From Pseudomonas sp. IB20 (GTDB lineage Bacteria > Pseudomonadota > Gammaproteobacteria > Pseudomonadales > Pseudomonadaceae), in assembly GCF_009707325.1 (NCBI RefSeq), contig NZ_CP046103.1, forward strand, positions 5,034,951 to 5,098,950: a stretch of DNA of 64,000 nt, given 5' to 3'. Numbering within the stretch: the first letter of the stretch is position 1; each line of letters starts with the position of its first letter. The notes beneath the pieces are model-generated. The model was not told where the DNA came from. It saw only the letters and a program-made list of their open reading frames with translations, and made no database searches. The translations under genes were made by a program, and so were the position numbers. Shown piece by piece: positions 46,498-54,956 of this stretch.

Positions 46498-47085
46498 ATG
46501 TTTGCACGCTTCTCGATCATCGCCGTCGTCGCCCTTCTGGCCAGCGGTTGCTCCAACACCTCGCCGGTACTCGGCGGCAAGAACATCAGCTACGGCGACA
46601 CCAAGGCTGTGGAACTGGTGACCAACGAGTTCGGTTCCACCGACCTGCAGATGATCGCCGAAAGCATGACCCGCTCCCTGGCTCAGTCCGGCATCCTGCA
46701 AGGCCGCCCGGTGGTGCAGGTGTATGACGTGAAGAACAAGACCAGCGAGTACATCGACACCCGCGAGATCACCACGTCGATCAAGACCCAATTGATGAAG
46801 ACCGGCACCGCCCGCTTCGCCAGCGATAACACCGACATGCAAAGCCAGGTCGACCAGCTCAAGTTGCAGAACCAGAGCGGCTTGTACAAGAAATCCACGG
46901 TCAGCAAGACCGGCAACATGGTCGCCGCCAAGTACCGCCTGGAAGGCTCCATCAGCTCCATCGTCAAACGCAGCTCGGACTACAAGGACGTGTTCTACAA
47001 GTTCAGCCTGCAACTGATCGACGTCGAGAGCGGCCTGGCCGAATGGATGGACGAAAAAGAAATCCGCAAAACCACGGAGCGCTAA
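46498..47085 (+). CDS. LpoB-like lipoprotein (penicillin-binding-protein activator family)
   Basis: A 195-residue lipoprotein. The lipobox is LASGC (Cys18), and the mature part has the LpoB/TolB-N-like fold with conserved YGDTKAVEL, TRSLAQSGIL and RLEGSISSIV blocks. In E. coli LpoB reaches through the wall and activates PBP1b. P. aeruginosa PBP1b is served by a different lipoprotein, LpoP, so the role of this homologue is open. The ATG at 46498 is the one that gives a signal peptide; an in-frame start 13 codons earlier does not. It ends 3 bases before the next gene. Confidence 0.82.
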   Translation: MFARFSIIAVVALLASGCSNTSPVLGGKNISYGDTKAVELVTNEFGSTDLQMIAESMTRSLAQSGILQGRPVVQVYDVKNKTSEYIDTREITTSIKTQLMKTGTARFASDNTDMQSQVDQLKLQNQSGLYKKSTVSKTGNMVAAKYRLEGSISSIVKRSSDYKDVFYKFSLQLIDVESGLAEWMDEKEIRKTTER

Positions 47086-47088
47086 GCA

Positions 47089-47829
47089 ATGCGTGCATGG
47101 ATCGGCATGATCGGCCTGCTGTGCGCCTTTGGCGCCTCGGCCGCCCCGAAGATCGCGGTGACCGACCTTGCCTACGAGGCGCGGGTCGAGGAATACATCC
47201 ACGCGGTTTCGGCCAGCAATAACTTCCAAGCCAGCGCGTATAACGCCAGCGGTGCGTCGAGCTACAGCGAGTACGAAAGCCGCACCAGCTACATCGAACA
47301 GACCGAGCTGCGTAAATTCAGCGGTGATATCAAGGGCGAGATTCTCAAGTCGCGCCAGTTCCAGCTGGTGCAGGGCACGCCTTACACCGCCGATGCCAAG
47401 GGTGACGTGTATGACGTGATCAAGCGCATCAAGGCCGGCAACTTCAAGGGCGCGGACTACGTGTTGTTCGGCACCCTGTCAGACATCGACTTCACCCAGG
47501 ACATCAACGCCCTGGACCACACCAATAGCTATTCGGCCGTGCTCGGCCTGACGCTGGTGGCGGATTTTAGCCTGATCAACACGCGCACCTTTGAGATCAC
47601 CTCGGCGTTTACCGCCATGGGTGAAGGCCAGGACACGAAGCTGGTGAACAGCCGCGATGTTCGCGTGAGCTTGAACCGGCCGCGCGTGGTGAAGGAAGTG
47701 TCGAAAGCCTTGGGTGAGGATGTGGCACGGCAGTTGGCGGAGCAATTGGGCGGCGGGTATCAAGACCCGGGCAAGCCTGCGCTGCGCAATAACCTGCCAA
47801 GGGATGAGGCGCCGAAGATTCTGCGCTGA
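47089..47829 (+). CDS. Exported LpoB/CsgG-like protein, operon gene 4
   Basis: A 246-residue exported protein. The signal peptide is cleaved near GASAAPKIAV and there is no lipobox Cys. The mature sequence begins KIAVTDLAYEARVEEY, as in CsgG/LpoB-type proteins, and contains KGADYVLFGTLSDIDF, the family's core motif. It starts 3 bases after the LpoB-like gene and shares its fold, so it probably arose by duplication. It could be a soluble partner of the three lipoproteins. No function can be assigned with confidence. Confidence 0.8.
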   Translation: MRAWIGMIGLLCAFGASAAPKIAVTDLAYEARVEEYIHAVSASNNFQASAYNASGASSYSEYESRTSYIEQTELRKFSGDIKGEILKSRQFQLVQGTPYTADAKGDVYDVIKRIKAGNFKGADYVLFGTLSDIDFTQDINALDHTNSYSAVLGLTLVADFSLINTRTFEITSAFTAMGEGQDTKLVNSRDVRVSLNRPRVVKEVSKALGEDVARQLAEQLGGGYQDPGKPALRNNLPRDEAPKILR

Positions 47830-47857
47830 GCCGCGACTTCACAAGCAACACAAATCA

Positions 47858-47949
47858 AATGTGGGAGCTGGCTTGACTGCGATGCAGACACCTTGGTGTA
47901 TCAGTTACACCAAGGTGCTGCTATCGCAAGCAAGCCAGCTCCCACATTT
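47858..47949. repeat. Nested inverted repeat (REP pair with inner hairpin)
   Basis: AAATGTGGGAGCTGGCTTG at 47858-47876 is matched by CAAGCCAGCTCCCACATTT at 47931-47949, and between them CACCTTGGTGTA / TACACCAAGGTG make a second 12-bp stem around 47889-47917. It lies between the convergent operon end and the LysE gene. Confidence 0.88.
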
Positions 47950-47967
47950 TTAATCTGGTTTCGTCAG

Positions 47968-48600
47968 TTACGCCGTTGCGCGATGCAAGCTGGCGAGAAA
48001 GCCAGCAGCGCCAACAAACAACCCGGCAAACGTGCGGTTCATGCGCTTTTGCTGCTTAGGCGTGCGCAACATGCGCAAGACCTTCGACGCCAGCCCCGTA
48101 TAGCCTGCCATCACGATCATATCGACGCTGATCATGGTCGCGCCCAGGATCAGGTACTGGATCAGCAGCGGCGCCTGCGGGTTCACGAATTGCGGCAGCA
48201 CCGCCAGCATGAACACCAGGGCCTTGGGGTTGCTGGCGTTGACCAGGAACCCACGGAACATCATCGCCATTGGCTTGCCGATTGGGCGAATCGCCGCGTC
48301 CTCGCTCATGTCCATGGGCAAGGCTCGCCATTGCTTGATCGCCAGGTACACCAAGTAGCCCACGCCAAACCATTTGATCGCATAAAACGCGGTGGAAGAC
48401 GCCGCCAGAATGGCACCCAGGCCGCCCGCGACCACGGCAATCTGCATCGCCAGGCCCAATTGCAGGCCAATGGCATTCCAGTAACCGCGCAGGAAACCGT
48501 ATTGCAGGCCGCTTGACATCGAAGCGATGGCACCGGCGCCAGGGGAAAGGGAAATGATCCAACTGGCCACGAAAAAGGCCAGCCATGTGTCGAGTGCCAT
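47968..48600 (-). CDS. LysE-family amino-acid exporter
   Basis: A 210-residue membrane protein of the LysE/RhtB family: SWIISLSPGAGAIASMSSGLQYG at the start and about six spans, with the LVNASNPKALVFMLAVLPQF block in the middle. Family members export amino acids or homoserine lactones. No regulator lies nearby. A nested REP hairpin follows the stop. Confidence 0.9.
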   Translation of the reverse strand: MALDTWLAFFVASWIISLSPGAGAIASMSSGLQYGFLRGYWNAIGLQLGLAMQIAVVAGGLGAILAASSTAFYAIKWFGVGYLVYLAIKQWRALPMDMSEDAAIRPIGKPMAMMFRGFLVNASNPKALVFMLAVLPQFVNPQAPLLIQYLILGATMISVDMIVMAGYTGLASKVLRMLRTPKQQKRMNRTFAGLFVGAAGFLASLHRATA

Positions 48601-48689
48601 TACACACCTCAGGGAGAGAGTTAGCGGTTGTACCTAAAGCTAACTCCGCCGACCAAAGGCTGGCTATCTATTTTTGATGGGGCTGGCTG

Positions 48690-49262
48690 CTAGCGGTCGC
48701 CCGGAAACACATGAGTGCCAGGCCAGCGCCGCACCGAGCGCTGGAAGAACAGGCTGTTGGGCACTTGCACCATTGCGCTGTCGGTGCCCGCTTCTTCGAC
48801 TTCGATCAGCGTGGTGTAGAGCAGATTGATCGCAACGACCCGGCCTTTGACGCCCGGCTTGTCGACGGTATCCACCAGCTCGACGATGTCACCGAGGCGG
48901 AACGGCCCGACAGTAAAGATCAAGATCGCGCACAACAGGTTGGACAGCACCGACCACATGGCGAAGAACGCCACGGCAGCCACCGCGACAAACCCCGACA
49001 GCGCCGTCCACAACACCGTGGCGGACACACCGAGGCGGCCCAGCACGAAGATCAGCGCGCTGCCCATGATCAGCCAGCGCAAGCCTCCGCGCAGCGGCAT
49101 CAGCAGTTGCGGCGGGAACGGATAACGCTCACCCAGACGGGTGAGGCCTTTGGCGACGAAGCGTTGGGCAAGGTAGCCGGCCAGCAGGATCAGCAGGATT
49201 TGCACGCCGACCCAGGCAGGTTCGACCCACTGCGTCGGCAACGGCAATTGCAGCGCTTCCAT
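48690..49262 (-). CDS. Short mechanosensitive channel, MscS family
   Basis: A 190-residue MscS-like protein with three spans (about 20-35, 60-75, 80-110) and a beta domain (FRLGDIVELVDTVDKPGVKGRVVAINLLYTTL). The pore helix (about 85-110) is Ala/Gly-rich. It lacks much of the C-terminal alpha/beta barrel of full MscS. It gates on membrane tension. The ATG shares one base with the ABC-F stop (TGATG), so the two genes are translationally coupled. Confidence 0.83.
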   Translation of the reverse strand: MEALQLPLPTQWVEPAWVGVQILLILLAGYLAQRFVAKGLTRLGERYPFPPQLLMPLRGGLRWLIMGSALIFVLGRLGVSATVLWTALSGFVAVAAVAFFAMWSVLSNLLCAILIFTVGPFRLGDIVELVDTVDKPGVKGRVVAINLLYTTLIEVEEAGTDSAMVQVPNSLFFQRSVRRWPGTHVFPGDR

Positions 49263-51172
49263 CAGGACAGCGCCTCCAGCTCCGCTTGCAGGCTTTCGAG
49301 CAGTTCGAGGGCTTCCATCCAGGTTTCCTCCAACTGACCTTCACGCACCTTGAGCTTGGCCTGTTCGGCGAGCAGGTCGCGCAGTTCGTCCTTGCGCGCC
49401 GCCTCGTACACGGCGCTGTCACCCAGGCTGGCTTCGATCTTGGCCAGGCGCTCGTGCACCTTGCCCAGTTCGGCTTCCAGCTTGTCGGCTTCGCGCTTGT
49501 GCGGTGCCAACTGCTGGCGCAGTGCGGCGGCAGCCTGGCGCTGGGCTTTCTTGTCAGTCTTGTCCGGGTTGACCGGCGTATTGCTGGCCGGCGCGTTGCG
49601 CAGGCGGTAGTCCGTCAGCCAACGTGCGTAGTCGTCCAGGTCACCGTCGAACTCTTCGACTTTGCCGTCAGCCACCAGCAGGAAGTTGTCGGTGGTGCTC
49701 TTGAGCAAGTGGCGATCGTGAGAGACCACCAGCACCGCACCACTGAACTCCTGCAAGGCCATGGTCAGCGCCAGGCGCATTTCCAGGTCCAAGTGGTTAG
49801 TGGGTTCGTCAAGCAGCAGCAGGTTCGGACGGTCCCAGGCGATCAATGCCAGGGCGAGTCGGGCCTTTTCGCCACCGGAGAAATTCAGCACCGGCTCATC
49901 AATGCGCGCGCCACGGAAGTCGAAGCCGCCGAGGAAGTCGCGCAGGGTTTGCTCGCGCTCGGTCGGCGCCAGGCGTTGCAGGTGCAGCAGCGGGCTGGCC
50001 TTGGCATCGAGGGAGTCCAGCTGATGCTGGGCAAAGTAGCCCACCACCAGGTTCTCACCACGGGTCAGGCGGCCAGCCAGGGGCTGCAATTCACCCGACA
50101 GGTTCTTGATCAGCGTCGACTTGCCCGCACCGTTAGGGCCGAGCAAACCGATGCGCGCGCCCGGCGTAAGCTGAAGTTTGACCTTCTCCAGGATGGTTTT
50201 GTCGCCATAACCCAGGCGTGCATCCGAAAGATCCAGCAACGGACTGGAGATTTTCACCGACTCGCGGAAGACAAAGTCGAACGGCGAATCGACGTGGGCC
50301 GCCGACAGCTCTTCCATGCGCTCCAACGCCTTGATCCGGCTCTGGGCCTGACGGGCCTTGGTGGCCTGGGCCTTGAACCGGGCGATGTAGCTTTCCATGT
50401 GCGCACGCTGCGCCTGCTGCTTCTCGAAAGCCTGTTGCTGCTGGGCCAGGCGCTCGGCGCGCGCACGTTCGAACGCAGTGTAGCCGCCACGGTACAGGGT
50501 GATTTTCTTCTGTTCGACGTGGGCGATGTTGTCGACCACGGCGTCGAGGAAATCCCGGTCGTGGGAAATCAGCAGCAAAGTGCCCGGGTAGCTCTTGAGG
50601 AAATCTTCCAGCCACAGGATCGCATCAAGGTCCAAGTGGTTGGTCGGTTCGTCGAGCAGCAACAAGTCCGAGGGGCACATCAGCGCCTGGGCCAGGTTCA
50701 GGCGCATGCGCCAGCCACCGGAGAAGTCGGCGACCGGGCGATCCATCTGCTCGTTGGTAAAACCAAGGCCAGCAAGCATCTTGCGGGCGCGGGCGTCGGC
50801 GGTGTAGCCGTCGGCACTGTCGAGTTCCGAGTGCAGGCGGGCCTGGGCGGCGCCGTCCTGGGCTTTCTCGGCCTCGGCCAGGTCGTGTTGCACCTGACGC
50901 AGGCGCTGGTCGCCATCGAGCACGTAGTCGACCGCGATACGGTCCAGGGTGTCGATCTCCTGGCGCATATGGGCGATGCGCCAGTCGGCCGGCAGCAGGC
51001 AGTCCCCGGAATCCGGGGTCAGCTCACCCAGCAACAGAGCGAACAACGTGGATTTGCCGGCGCCGTTGGCACCGATCAGGCCGGCTTTGTGACCGGCGTG
51101 CAGGGTCAGCTCGGCGTCTTCAAGAAGACGTTGCGGGCCACGCTGTAATGTTAGGCTTTGAAGTCGGATCAT
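49262..51172 (-). CDS. ABC-F ribosome-associated ATPase (YheS/Uup-like)
   Basis: A 636-residue soluble twin-ATPase without membrane spans. The first Walker A is GANGAGKST, the first signature region is DFSGGWRMR with LLLLDEPTNHLDLD, the second Walker A is GPNGAGKST with FSGGEKAR and LLLLDEPTNHLDLE. A charged linker joins the two and the C-terminal tail is a coiled coil. ABC-F proteins bind the ribosomal E site and rescue stalled translation. The start at 51172 (MIRLQSLTLQRG) is set by homology; a longer upstream frame is spurious. Downstream coupled to MscS. Confidence 0.93.
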   Translation of the reverse strand: MIRLQSLTLQRGPQRLLEDAELTLHAGHKAGLIGANGAGKSTLFALLLGELTPDSGDCLLPADWRIAHMRQEIDTLDRIAVDYVLDGDQRLRQVQHDLAEAEKAQDGAAQARLHSELDSADGYTADARARKMLAGLGFTNEQMDRPVADFSGGWRMRLNLAQALMCPSDLLLLDEPTNHLDLDAILWLEDFLKSYPGTLLLISHDRDFLDAVVDNIAHVEQKKITLYRGGYTAFERARAERLAQQQQAFEKQQAQRAHMESYIARFKAQATKARQAQSRIKALERMEELSAAHVDSPFDFVFRESVKISSPLLDLSDARLGYGDKTILEKVKLQLTPGARIGLLGPNGAGKSTLIKNLSGELQPLAGRLTRGENLVVGYFAQHQLDSLDAKASPLLHLQRLAPTEREQTLRDFLGGFDFRGARIDEPVLNFSGGEKARLALALIAWDRPNLLLLDEPTNHLDLEMRLALTMALQEFSGAVLVVSHDRHLLKSTTDNFLLVADGKVEEFDGDLDDYARWLTDYRLRNAPASNTPVNPDKTDKKAQRQAAAALRQQLAPHKREADKLEAELGKVHERLAKIEASLGDSAVYEAARKDELRDLLAEQAKLKVREGQLEETWMEALELLESLQAELEALS

Positions 51173-51222
51173 AATGGCGGCGGAGTCTACCAGCTTCGTT
51201 GGCCGCTGGCTTGGGTGTGAAT

Positions 51223-51687
51223 ATGTGCGCTGACCTGTGGAGCTTTGCCCTCTCGATTTACGCCCGCCCGGGCGTCGAGGCCGCTTGCCTGCGTTTACAG
51301 GCCAAAGGCGCGGATGTGTGCCTGCTGCTCTGTGGCGCGTGGCTGGAGCAACGCGGCGTGGCGTCGACGCCCGAACGCATGCAGGCGCTGCAGGACATTG
51401 CGCGGCCGTGGCAGAAAGAAGTGGTCGAACCGTTACGACAGGTGCGCGTGCAGTGGCGAGCCATGGCGCAGCAGGATGAGCCATTGGCGGCGTTACGCGA
51501 ACGGGTCAAAGCCCTGGAGCAGGAGGCGGAACGGGAGTTGCTGACGCGGCTGGAGACGCTAACGCAAGCATGGCCGATCGGAGAAAGCGAGGATCACCAA
51601 GGATGGCTTGAAGGCTTGGCGACCGAAGCCGCCAACCTTGACCACGACGCGCTGCAATCGCTGCGCGCCATGGCCACCGGCACTTAG
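51223..51687 (+). CDS. TIGR02444-type conserved protein
   Basis: A 154-residue protein starting MCADLWSFALSIYARPGVEAACL, helix-rich with WLEQRGV and REVKxLE-like positions, typical of the TIGR02444 family. No catalytic motif is apparent. It is divergent from the ABC-F gene with a 50-base gap and convergent with algP, whose frame ends at 51684, overlapping this stop. Function unknown. Confidence 0.83.
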   Translation: MCADLWSFALSIYARPGVEAACLRLQAKGADVCLLLCGAWLEQRGVASTPERMQALQDIARPWQKEVVEPLRQVRVQWRAMAQQDEPLAALRERVKALEQEAERELLTRLETLTQAWPIGESEDHQGWLEGLATEAANLDHDALQSLRAMATGT

Positions 51688-52320
51688 GAAGCGCTGGTTG
51701 GGGTGGTGCTTGGCGCTACCGGTGCAGGGGTGCTGCTGGCCGATGCGGTTGGCGCGGTGGACGCAGCCGGGGTAGCAGCCGGGGTAGCAGCCGAGGCTGC
51801 TGGCTTGGCCGGTGCAGGCTTTGCAGCAGCAGGTTTTGCGGCTGCTTTTGCAACTGCTGGCTTTGCAGCTGGTTTTGCAACTGCTGGCTTAGCGGCTGGT
51901 TTGGCAGCAGCAGGTTTGGCAGCCGGCTTAACGGCTGGCTTCGCAGCAGCAGGTTTGGCAGCTGGCTTGGCGGCTGGTTTCGCAGCAGCAGTTTTGGCTA
52001 CTGGCTTGGCGGCTGGTTTCGCAGCAGCAGTTTTGGCAACTGACTTGGCGGCCGGTTTCGCAGCAGCAGTTTTGGCAACTGGCTTGGCGGCCGGTTTTGC
52101 AGCAGCAGTTTTAGCAGCTGGCTTGGCAGCTGGTTTCGCAGCAGCAGTTTTGGCAGCTGGCTTGGCGGCCGGTTTTGCAGCAGCAGTTTTGGCAGCTGGC
52201 TTGGCGGCCGGTTTCGCAGCAGCAGCTTTGGCAGCTGGCTTGGCGGCCGGTTTCGCAGCAGCAGTTTTGGCGGCTGGCTTAGCGGCTGGTTTTGCAGCAG
52301 CGTTTTGGCGCTGGCTTAGC
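51684..52320 (-). pseudogene. algP: Detached C-terminal repeat tail of algP (out of frame with the N-terminal part)
   Basis: Downstream of the frameshift the frame continues as more KPAAK-type repeats (unit KPAAKPAAKTAAA) and ends in an Ala/Pro/Thr/Ser-rich tail. It is not translatable from the algP start unless the shift is suppressed or is an assembly error. The region also holds the conserved repeat DNA, so the protein was recently full length (about 386 residues). The end overlaps the convergent TIGR02444 gene by 4 bases. Confidence 0.75.
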
Positions 52321-52400
52321 GGCTGGTTTTGCAGCAGCGGTTTTGGCAGCTGGCTTAGCGGCTGGTTTTGCAGCAGCAGTTTTTTTAGCCGCTGGCTTGA
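51840..52400 (-). repeat. 39-bp tandem repeats of algP
   Basis: About a dozen imperfect copies of a 39-base unit encoding KPAAKPAAKTAAA. Units vary by single substitutions (AAK, VAK, SVAK), and one near 52300 lacks two bases. Such a tract is prone to slippage. It is coding DNA, not a CRISPR. Confidence 0.9.
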
Positions 52401-52845
52401 CCGCAGTCTTAGCCGAAGCCTTCGACGCAACAGCTTTTGCCGGAGTACGAGCGCCCAGCACTTTAGCCACAGCTTCTTTCACTCGACCAACGCCCTGGGC
52501 CAGCTTCAAGCTTTCCTGAGCATCGCGTTTGAGTTGGGAAATGTAGGTACGGGTTTCAGCTTGGCGATCCTTGAGAGCGTCCAGCAGGTCCTCAAGTTCT
52601 TTGACCGCGCCTTTGGCTTTGGCTTGAGCCTTGGCCTTGCCGGCAGTGGCGGCGTCTTGCAGTTTGGTGCGGGACTTGTGCAGCTTTTCTTGCGCTTTAC
52701 CGCGTTGTTTTTCCAGTTTGGCGAGCAGTTTTTCTGCATCGGCCAAGGCCTGGGAACACGCGCTTTCCAGATGTTCGAGCAAGCTGCCCGAAAGTTGTTG
52801 GAGCAAATGCAACGGGGTATTTACAGGCTTCTGTTTGGCCGACAT
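52279..52845 (-). CDS. algP: AlgP-like histone-like regulator, N-terminal portion (frameshifted)
   Basis: The reading frame from the ATG at 52845 encodes 188 residues: a helical N-terminal domain (about 1-120, SAKQKPVNTPLHLLQQ..) and the first KPAAK repeats. It ends at a stop created by two single-base deletions at about 52302 and 52310 in one repeat unit (the usual CCGC reads CGC and AGCTGCC reads AGCGCC). AlgP of P. aeruginosa is a histone-H1-like, Lys/Ala-rich protein first linked to alginate regulation. The truncated product would lose most of the DNA-binding tail. The frameshift may be real or a sequencing error in a repeat. Confidence 0.8.
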   Translation of the reverse strand: MSAKQKPVNTPLHLLQQLSGSLLEHLESACSQALADAEKLLAKLEKQRGKAQEKLHKSRTKLQDAATAGKAKAQAKAKGAVKELEDLLDALKDRQAETRTYISQLKRDAQESLKLAQGVGRVKEAVAKVLGARTPAKAVASKASAKTAVKPAAKKTAAAKPAAKPAAKTAAAKPAAKPAPKRCCKTSR

Positions 52846-53037
52846 GGTTTACCTCCTGGCTGACGTGGGTGCGGCTCATACTAGCCCTCTGCTCTTACCG
52901 CCGCTAGGGCATGTTGACAGTATCGTTTGCCTTGCGTTGCACCGTGCGAAAAATCTTATCGATATAACGAAAATCCACGGCACTTTTTGCGCACTCACAC
53001 TGGCATAATCCGTCGCACTTTCGGCGGGAGAATGCTC

Positions 53038-53715
53038 ATGTCGCGTTACCTTTTTTTAGTGCTTGGCTTGGCGGTTTTTGCAGCCAATGCGGGTGAGCAA
53101 TCGCCGCCCAAAACCACTGCCCAAGACCCACACGATCTTGCCTACAGCCTGGGGGCGAGCCTCGGCGAACGCTTGCGCCAGGAAGTCCCCGACCTGCAGA
53201 TCCAGGCCCTCGTCGACGGCCTCAAGCAAGCCTACCAAGGCAAACCACTGGCGCTGGACAACGCACGCATCGAGCAGATCCTGGCCCAGCACGAAGCACA
53301 AAGCGCAGCCGACGCCGAGGTGCCAAGCAGCGAAAAAGCACTCGCCGCTGAGCAGCAATTTTTAGCCAAGGAAAAAACCGCAAGCGGCGTACGCGAATTG
53401 GCAGATGGCATCCTGCTTACGGAACTCACACCCGGCAACGGCAGCAAACCGTTGGCCAGTGATGAGGTACAAGTGAAATACGTGGGTCGGTTACCCGATG
53501 GGACCGTCTTCGATAAGAGCACGCAGCCGCAGTGGTTTCGCCTGGACAGCGTGATCAGCGGCTGGAGCAGCGCCCTGCAACAAATGCCGGTAGGTGCGAA
53601 ATGGCGCCTGGTGATTCCATCGGCGCAAGCCTATGGCGCCGACGGTGCAGGTGAGTTGATACCCGCGTATACGCCGCTGGTGTTCGAGATCGAATTGCTC
53701 GGTACCCGCCACTGA
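53038..53715 (+). CDS. FKBP-type peptidyl-prolyl isomerase
   Basis: A 225-residue isomerase. A signal peptide (MSRYLFLVLGLAVFAANAG) is followed by an N-terminal FKBP dimerisation domain (about 30-105) and a C-terminal FKBP domain with VQVKYVGRLPDGTVFDKS and the later VIPSAQAYGADGAGELIPAY. It catalyses proline isomerisation in the periplasm, as FkpA does. GGGAG lies 7 bases before the ATG at 53038. It is divergent from algP with a shared 192-base gap and has its own terminator. In PAO1 an FKBP gene sits at the same place between algP and algQ. Confidence 0.92.
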   Translation: MSRYLFLVLGLAVFAANAGEQSPPKTTAQDPHDLAYSLGASLGERLRQEVPDLQIQALVDGLKQAYQGKPLALDNARIEQILAQHEAQSAADAEVPSSEKALAAEQQFLAKEKTASGVRELADGILLTELTPGNGSKPLASDEVQVKYVGRLPDGTVFDKSTQPQWFRLDSVISGWSSALQQMPVGAKWRLVIPSAQAYGADGAGELIPAYTPLVFEIELLGTRH

Positions 53716-53723
53716 CCCAATAA

Positions 53724-53754
53724 AAAACGGTGCGCCATGCGCACCGTTTTTTTT
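53724..53754 (+). terminator. Terminator of the FKBP gene
   Basis: Stem AAAACGGTGCGC / GCGCACCGTTTT with a three-base loop (CAT) and an eight-base T-run. It starts 8 bases after the stop and may also serve the convergent algQ. Confidence 0.9.
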
Positions 53755-53768
53755 CTCGCCGCGAAGGG

Positions 53769-54227
53769 TCAGGCCTGGGTGGCCGCCTCTTCCTTGTGGG
53801 CGTTGTGCAGCACTTCGATCAGGCAGTCTTCCAGTTCGAAACGCTCATGTAGCAACCCACCGAGCTCTTTGAATTTTTCCGCAACACATTTGCCGGCATC
53901 ACACAGGTCGGTGAACGCCAGCAGCTTTTCCGTGATGACATCAATGCGTGGGTAAAGGGTCTCGGCCAATTCCAGACCGCGCTGATCATCAAAGGCTTCC
54001 GCCTCTTTGGTCAGTTGCTCGTAGACCCCGAAATGGCCGGCAGACACGTAGTCCACCAATACACCGCAAAAGTCTTGCAGCGGTTCGCGATTCTCAGCCA
54101 GTGCCTCGGGCTTGGCGCCGAGAGCATCAAAGGCTCGAACCAGTTCGTGACGTGCCTTCAACCAGCTGTCGATCAGCTTGTGCACCCCACCCCAGCGTTC
54201 CTGAGCATTCTGACAACTTTCCAGCAT
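53769..54227 (-). CDS. algQ: Rsd/AlgQ anti-sigma70 factor
   Basis: A 152-residue, all-helical protein starting [23 protein letters not shown] with the Rsd/AlgQ core [23 protein letters not shown]. It binds region 4 of sigma70 and shifts polymerase to alternative sigma factors in stationary phase. In PAO1 algQ (algR2) affects alginate and pyoverdine. It is single in this unit, between the FKBP gene and dsbB, both in the order seen in PAO1. Confidence 0.93.
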   Translation of the reverse strand: MLESCQNAQERWGGVHKLIDSWLKARHELVRAFDALGAKPEALAENREPLQDFCGVLVDYVSAGHFGVYEQLTKEAEAFDDQRGLELAETLYPRIDVITEKLLAFTDLCDAGKCVAEKFKELGGLLHERFELEDCLIEVLHNAHKEEAATQA

Positions 54228-54434
54228 GATGATCTCTCTTCCCTATAGGGGGCGCTGCCGCTCTGTGCCCGCGCAACTCAAGGATAAAGCGGCAGCCGGA
54301 CAAAGCCGCATCTGACAAACGGTTTCGATAATGCGTGCGGGCCAGATTATGCCCGCATGACTATCGCTTCAAGGTACGCAGGAGAGAAAGTTCATACAAG
54401 TGTTTAATCCCTTCCTACCCACTGCGACTTACTT

Positions 54435-54956
54435 TTACTGCGTCGCAAGGCCCAAGCGGCGGCCGAATAACAGCGGTGAAAACTGCATGATGCCCAGGAT
54501 CAGCATCGCCACGAAGAACAACAGGCTCCACTCGGGAAGGCTCAAGTCAAACAGTGTCCAGTTGATCTCCACGCAATCAACGGTGCCTTTGACCGTCAAT
54601 TGCAGGGCCTGCCATAACGACAGGTTTTCGATCATGTACTGCAAGCTCGGCCAGCAATCGGTGGCCTGCTCCGGCGCGGCATTTTGTAGCAGCACTTGCC
54701 GTACGGCAGTGATGGCGCCGAGCAATGCACACCCCATGCTGCCCATCGCATAAAAGTAGGCCGCAGAGCGCCGTGGGCTATGGAACGCAGCCATCAAATT
54801 GATCAGCGTGAAGGTTGCCAGAAAGATGCGTTGCATCTGGCACAGGAAACACGGACGGAGCAGCGCGCCATACTCAAGATAAAAAGACGCACCCAACGTC
54901 AGCGCACCAGCCATGAACGCCAGGAAAAACAAGGAGCGTGAAGGGGCCAAAGACAT
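54435..54956 (-). CDS. dsbB: Disulfide bond formation protein DsbB (DsbH-type)
   Basis: A 173-residue inner-membrane protein with four spans. The first periplasmic loop has the CFLC motif (residues about 37-40) and the second has Cys residues in ATDCWPS and VDCVEIN, the two redox pairs that pass electrons from DsbA to ubiquinone. The ATG at 54956 was chosen because it places the first span at the N-terminus. PAO1 has two DsbB homologues; the one near algQ is called DsbH. Confidence 0.9.
   Translation of the reverse strand: MSLAPSRSLFFLAFMAGALTLGASFYLEYGALLRPCFLCQMQRIFLATFTLINLMAAFHSPRRSAAYFYAMGSMGCALLGAITAVRQVLLQNAAPEQATDCWPSLQYMIENLSLWQALQLTVKGTVDCVEINWTLFDLSLPEWSLLFFVAMLILGIMQFSPLLFGRRLGLATQ

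Noticed and set aside
51840-52400. Tandem repeats resembling a CRISPR array
   Set aside because: Units are contiguous 39-mers in a coding frame with no spacers, and no cas genes are nearby. They encode the AlgP KPAAK tail.
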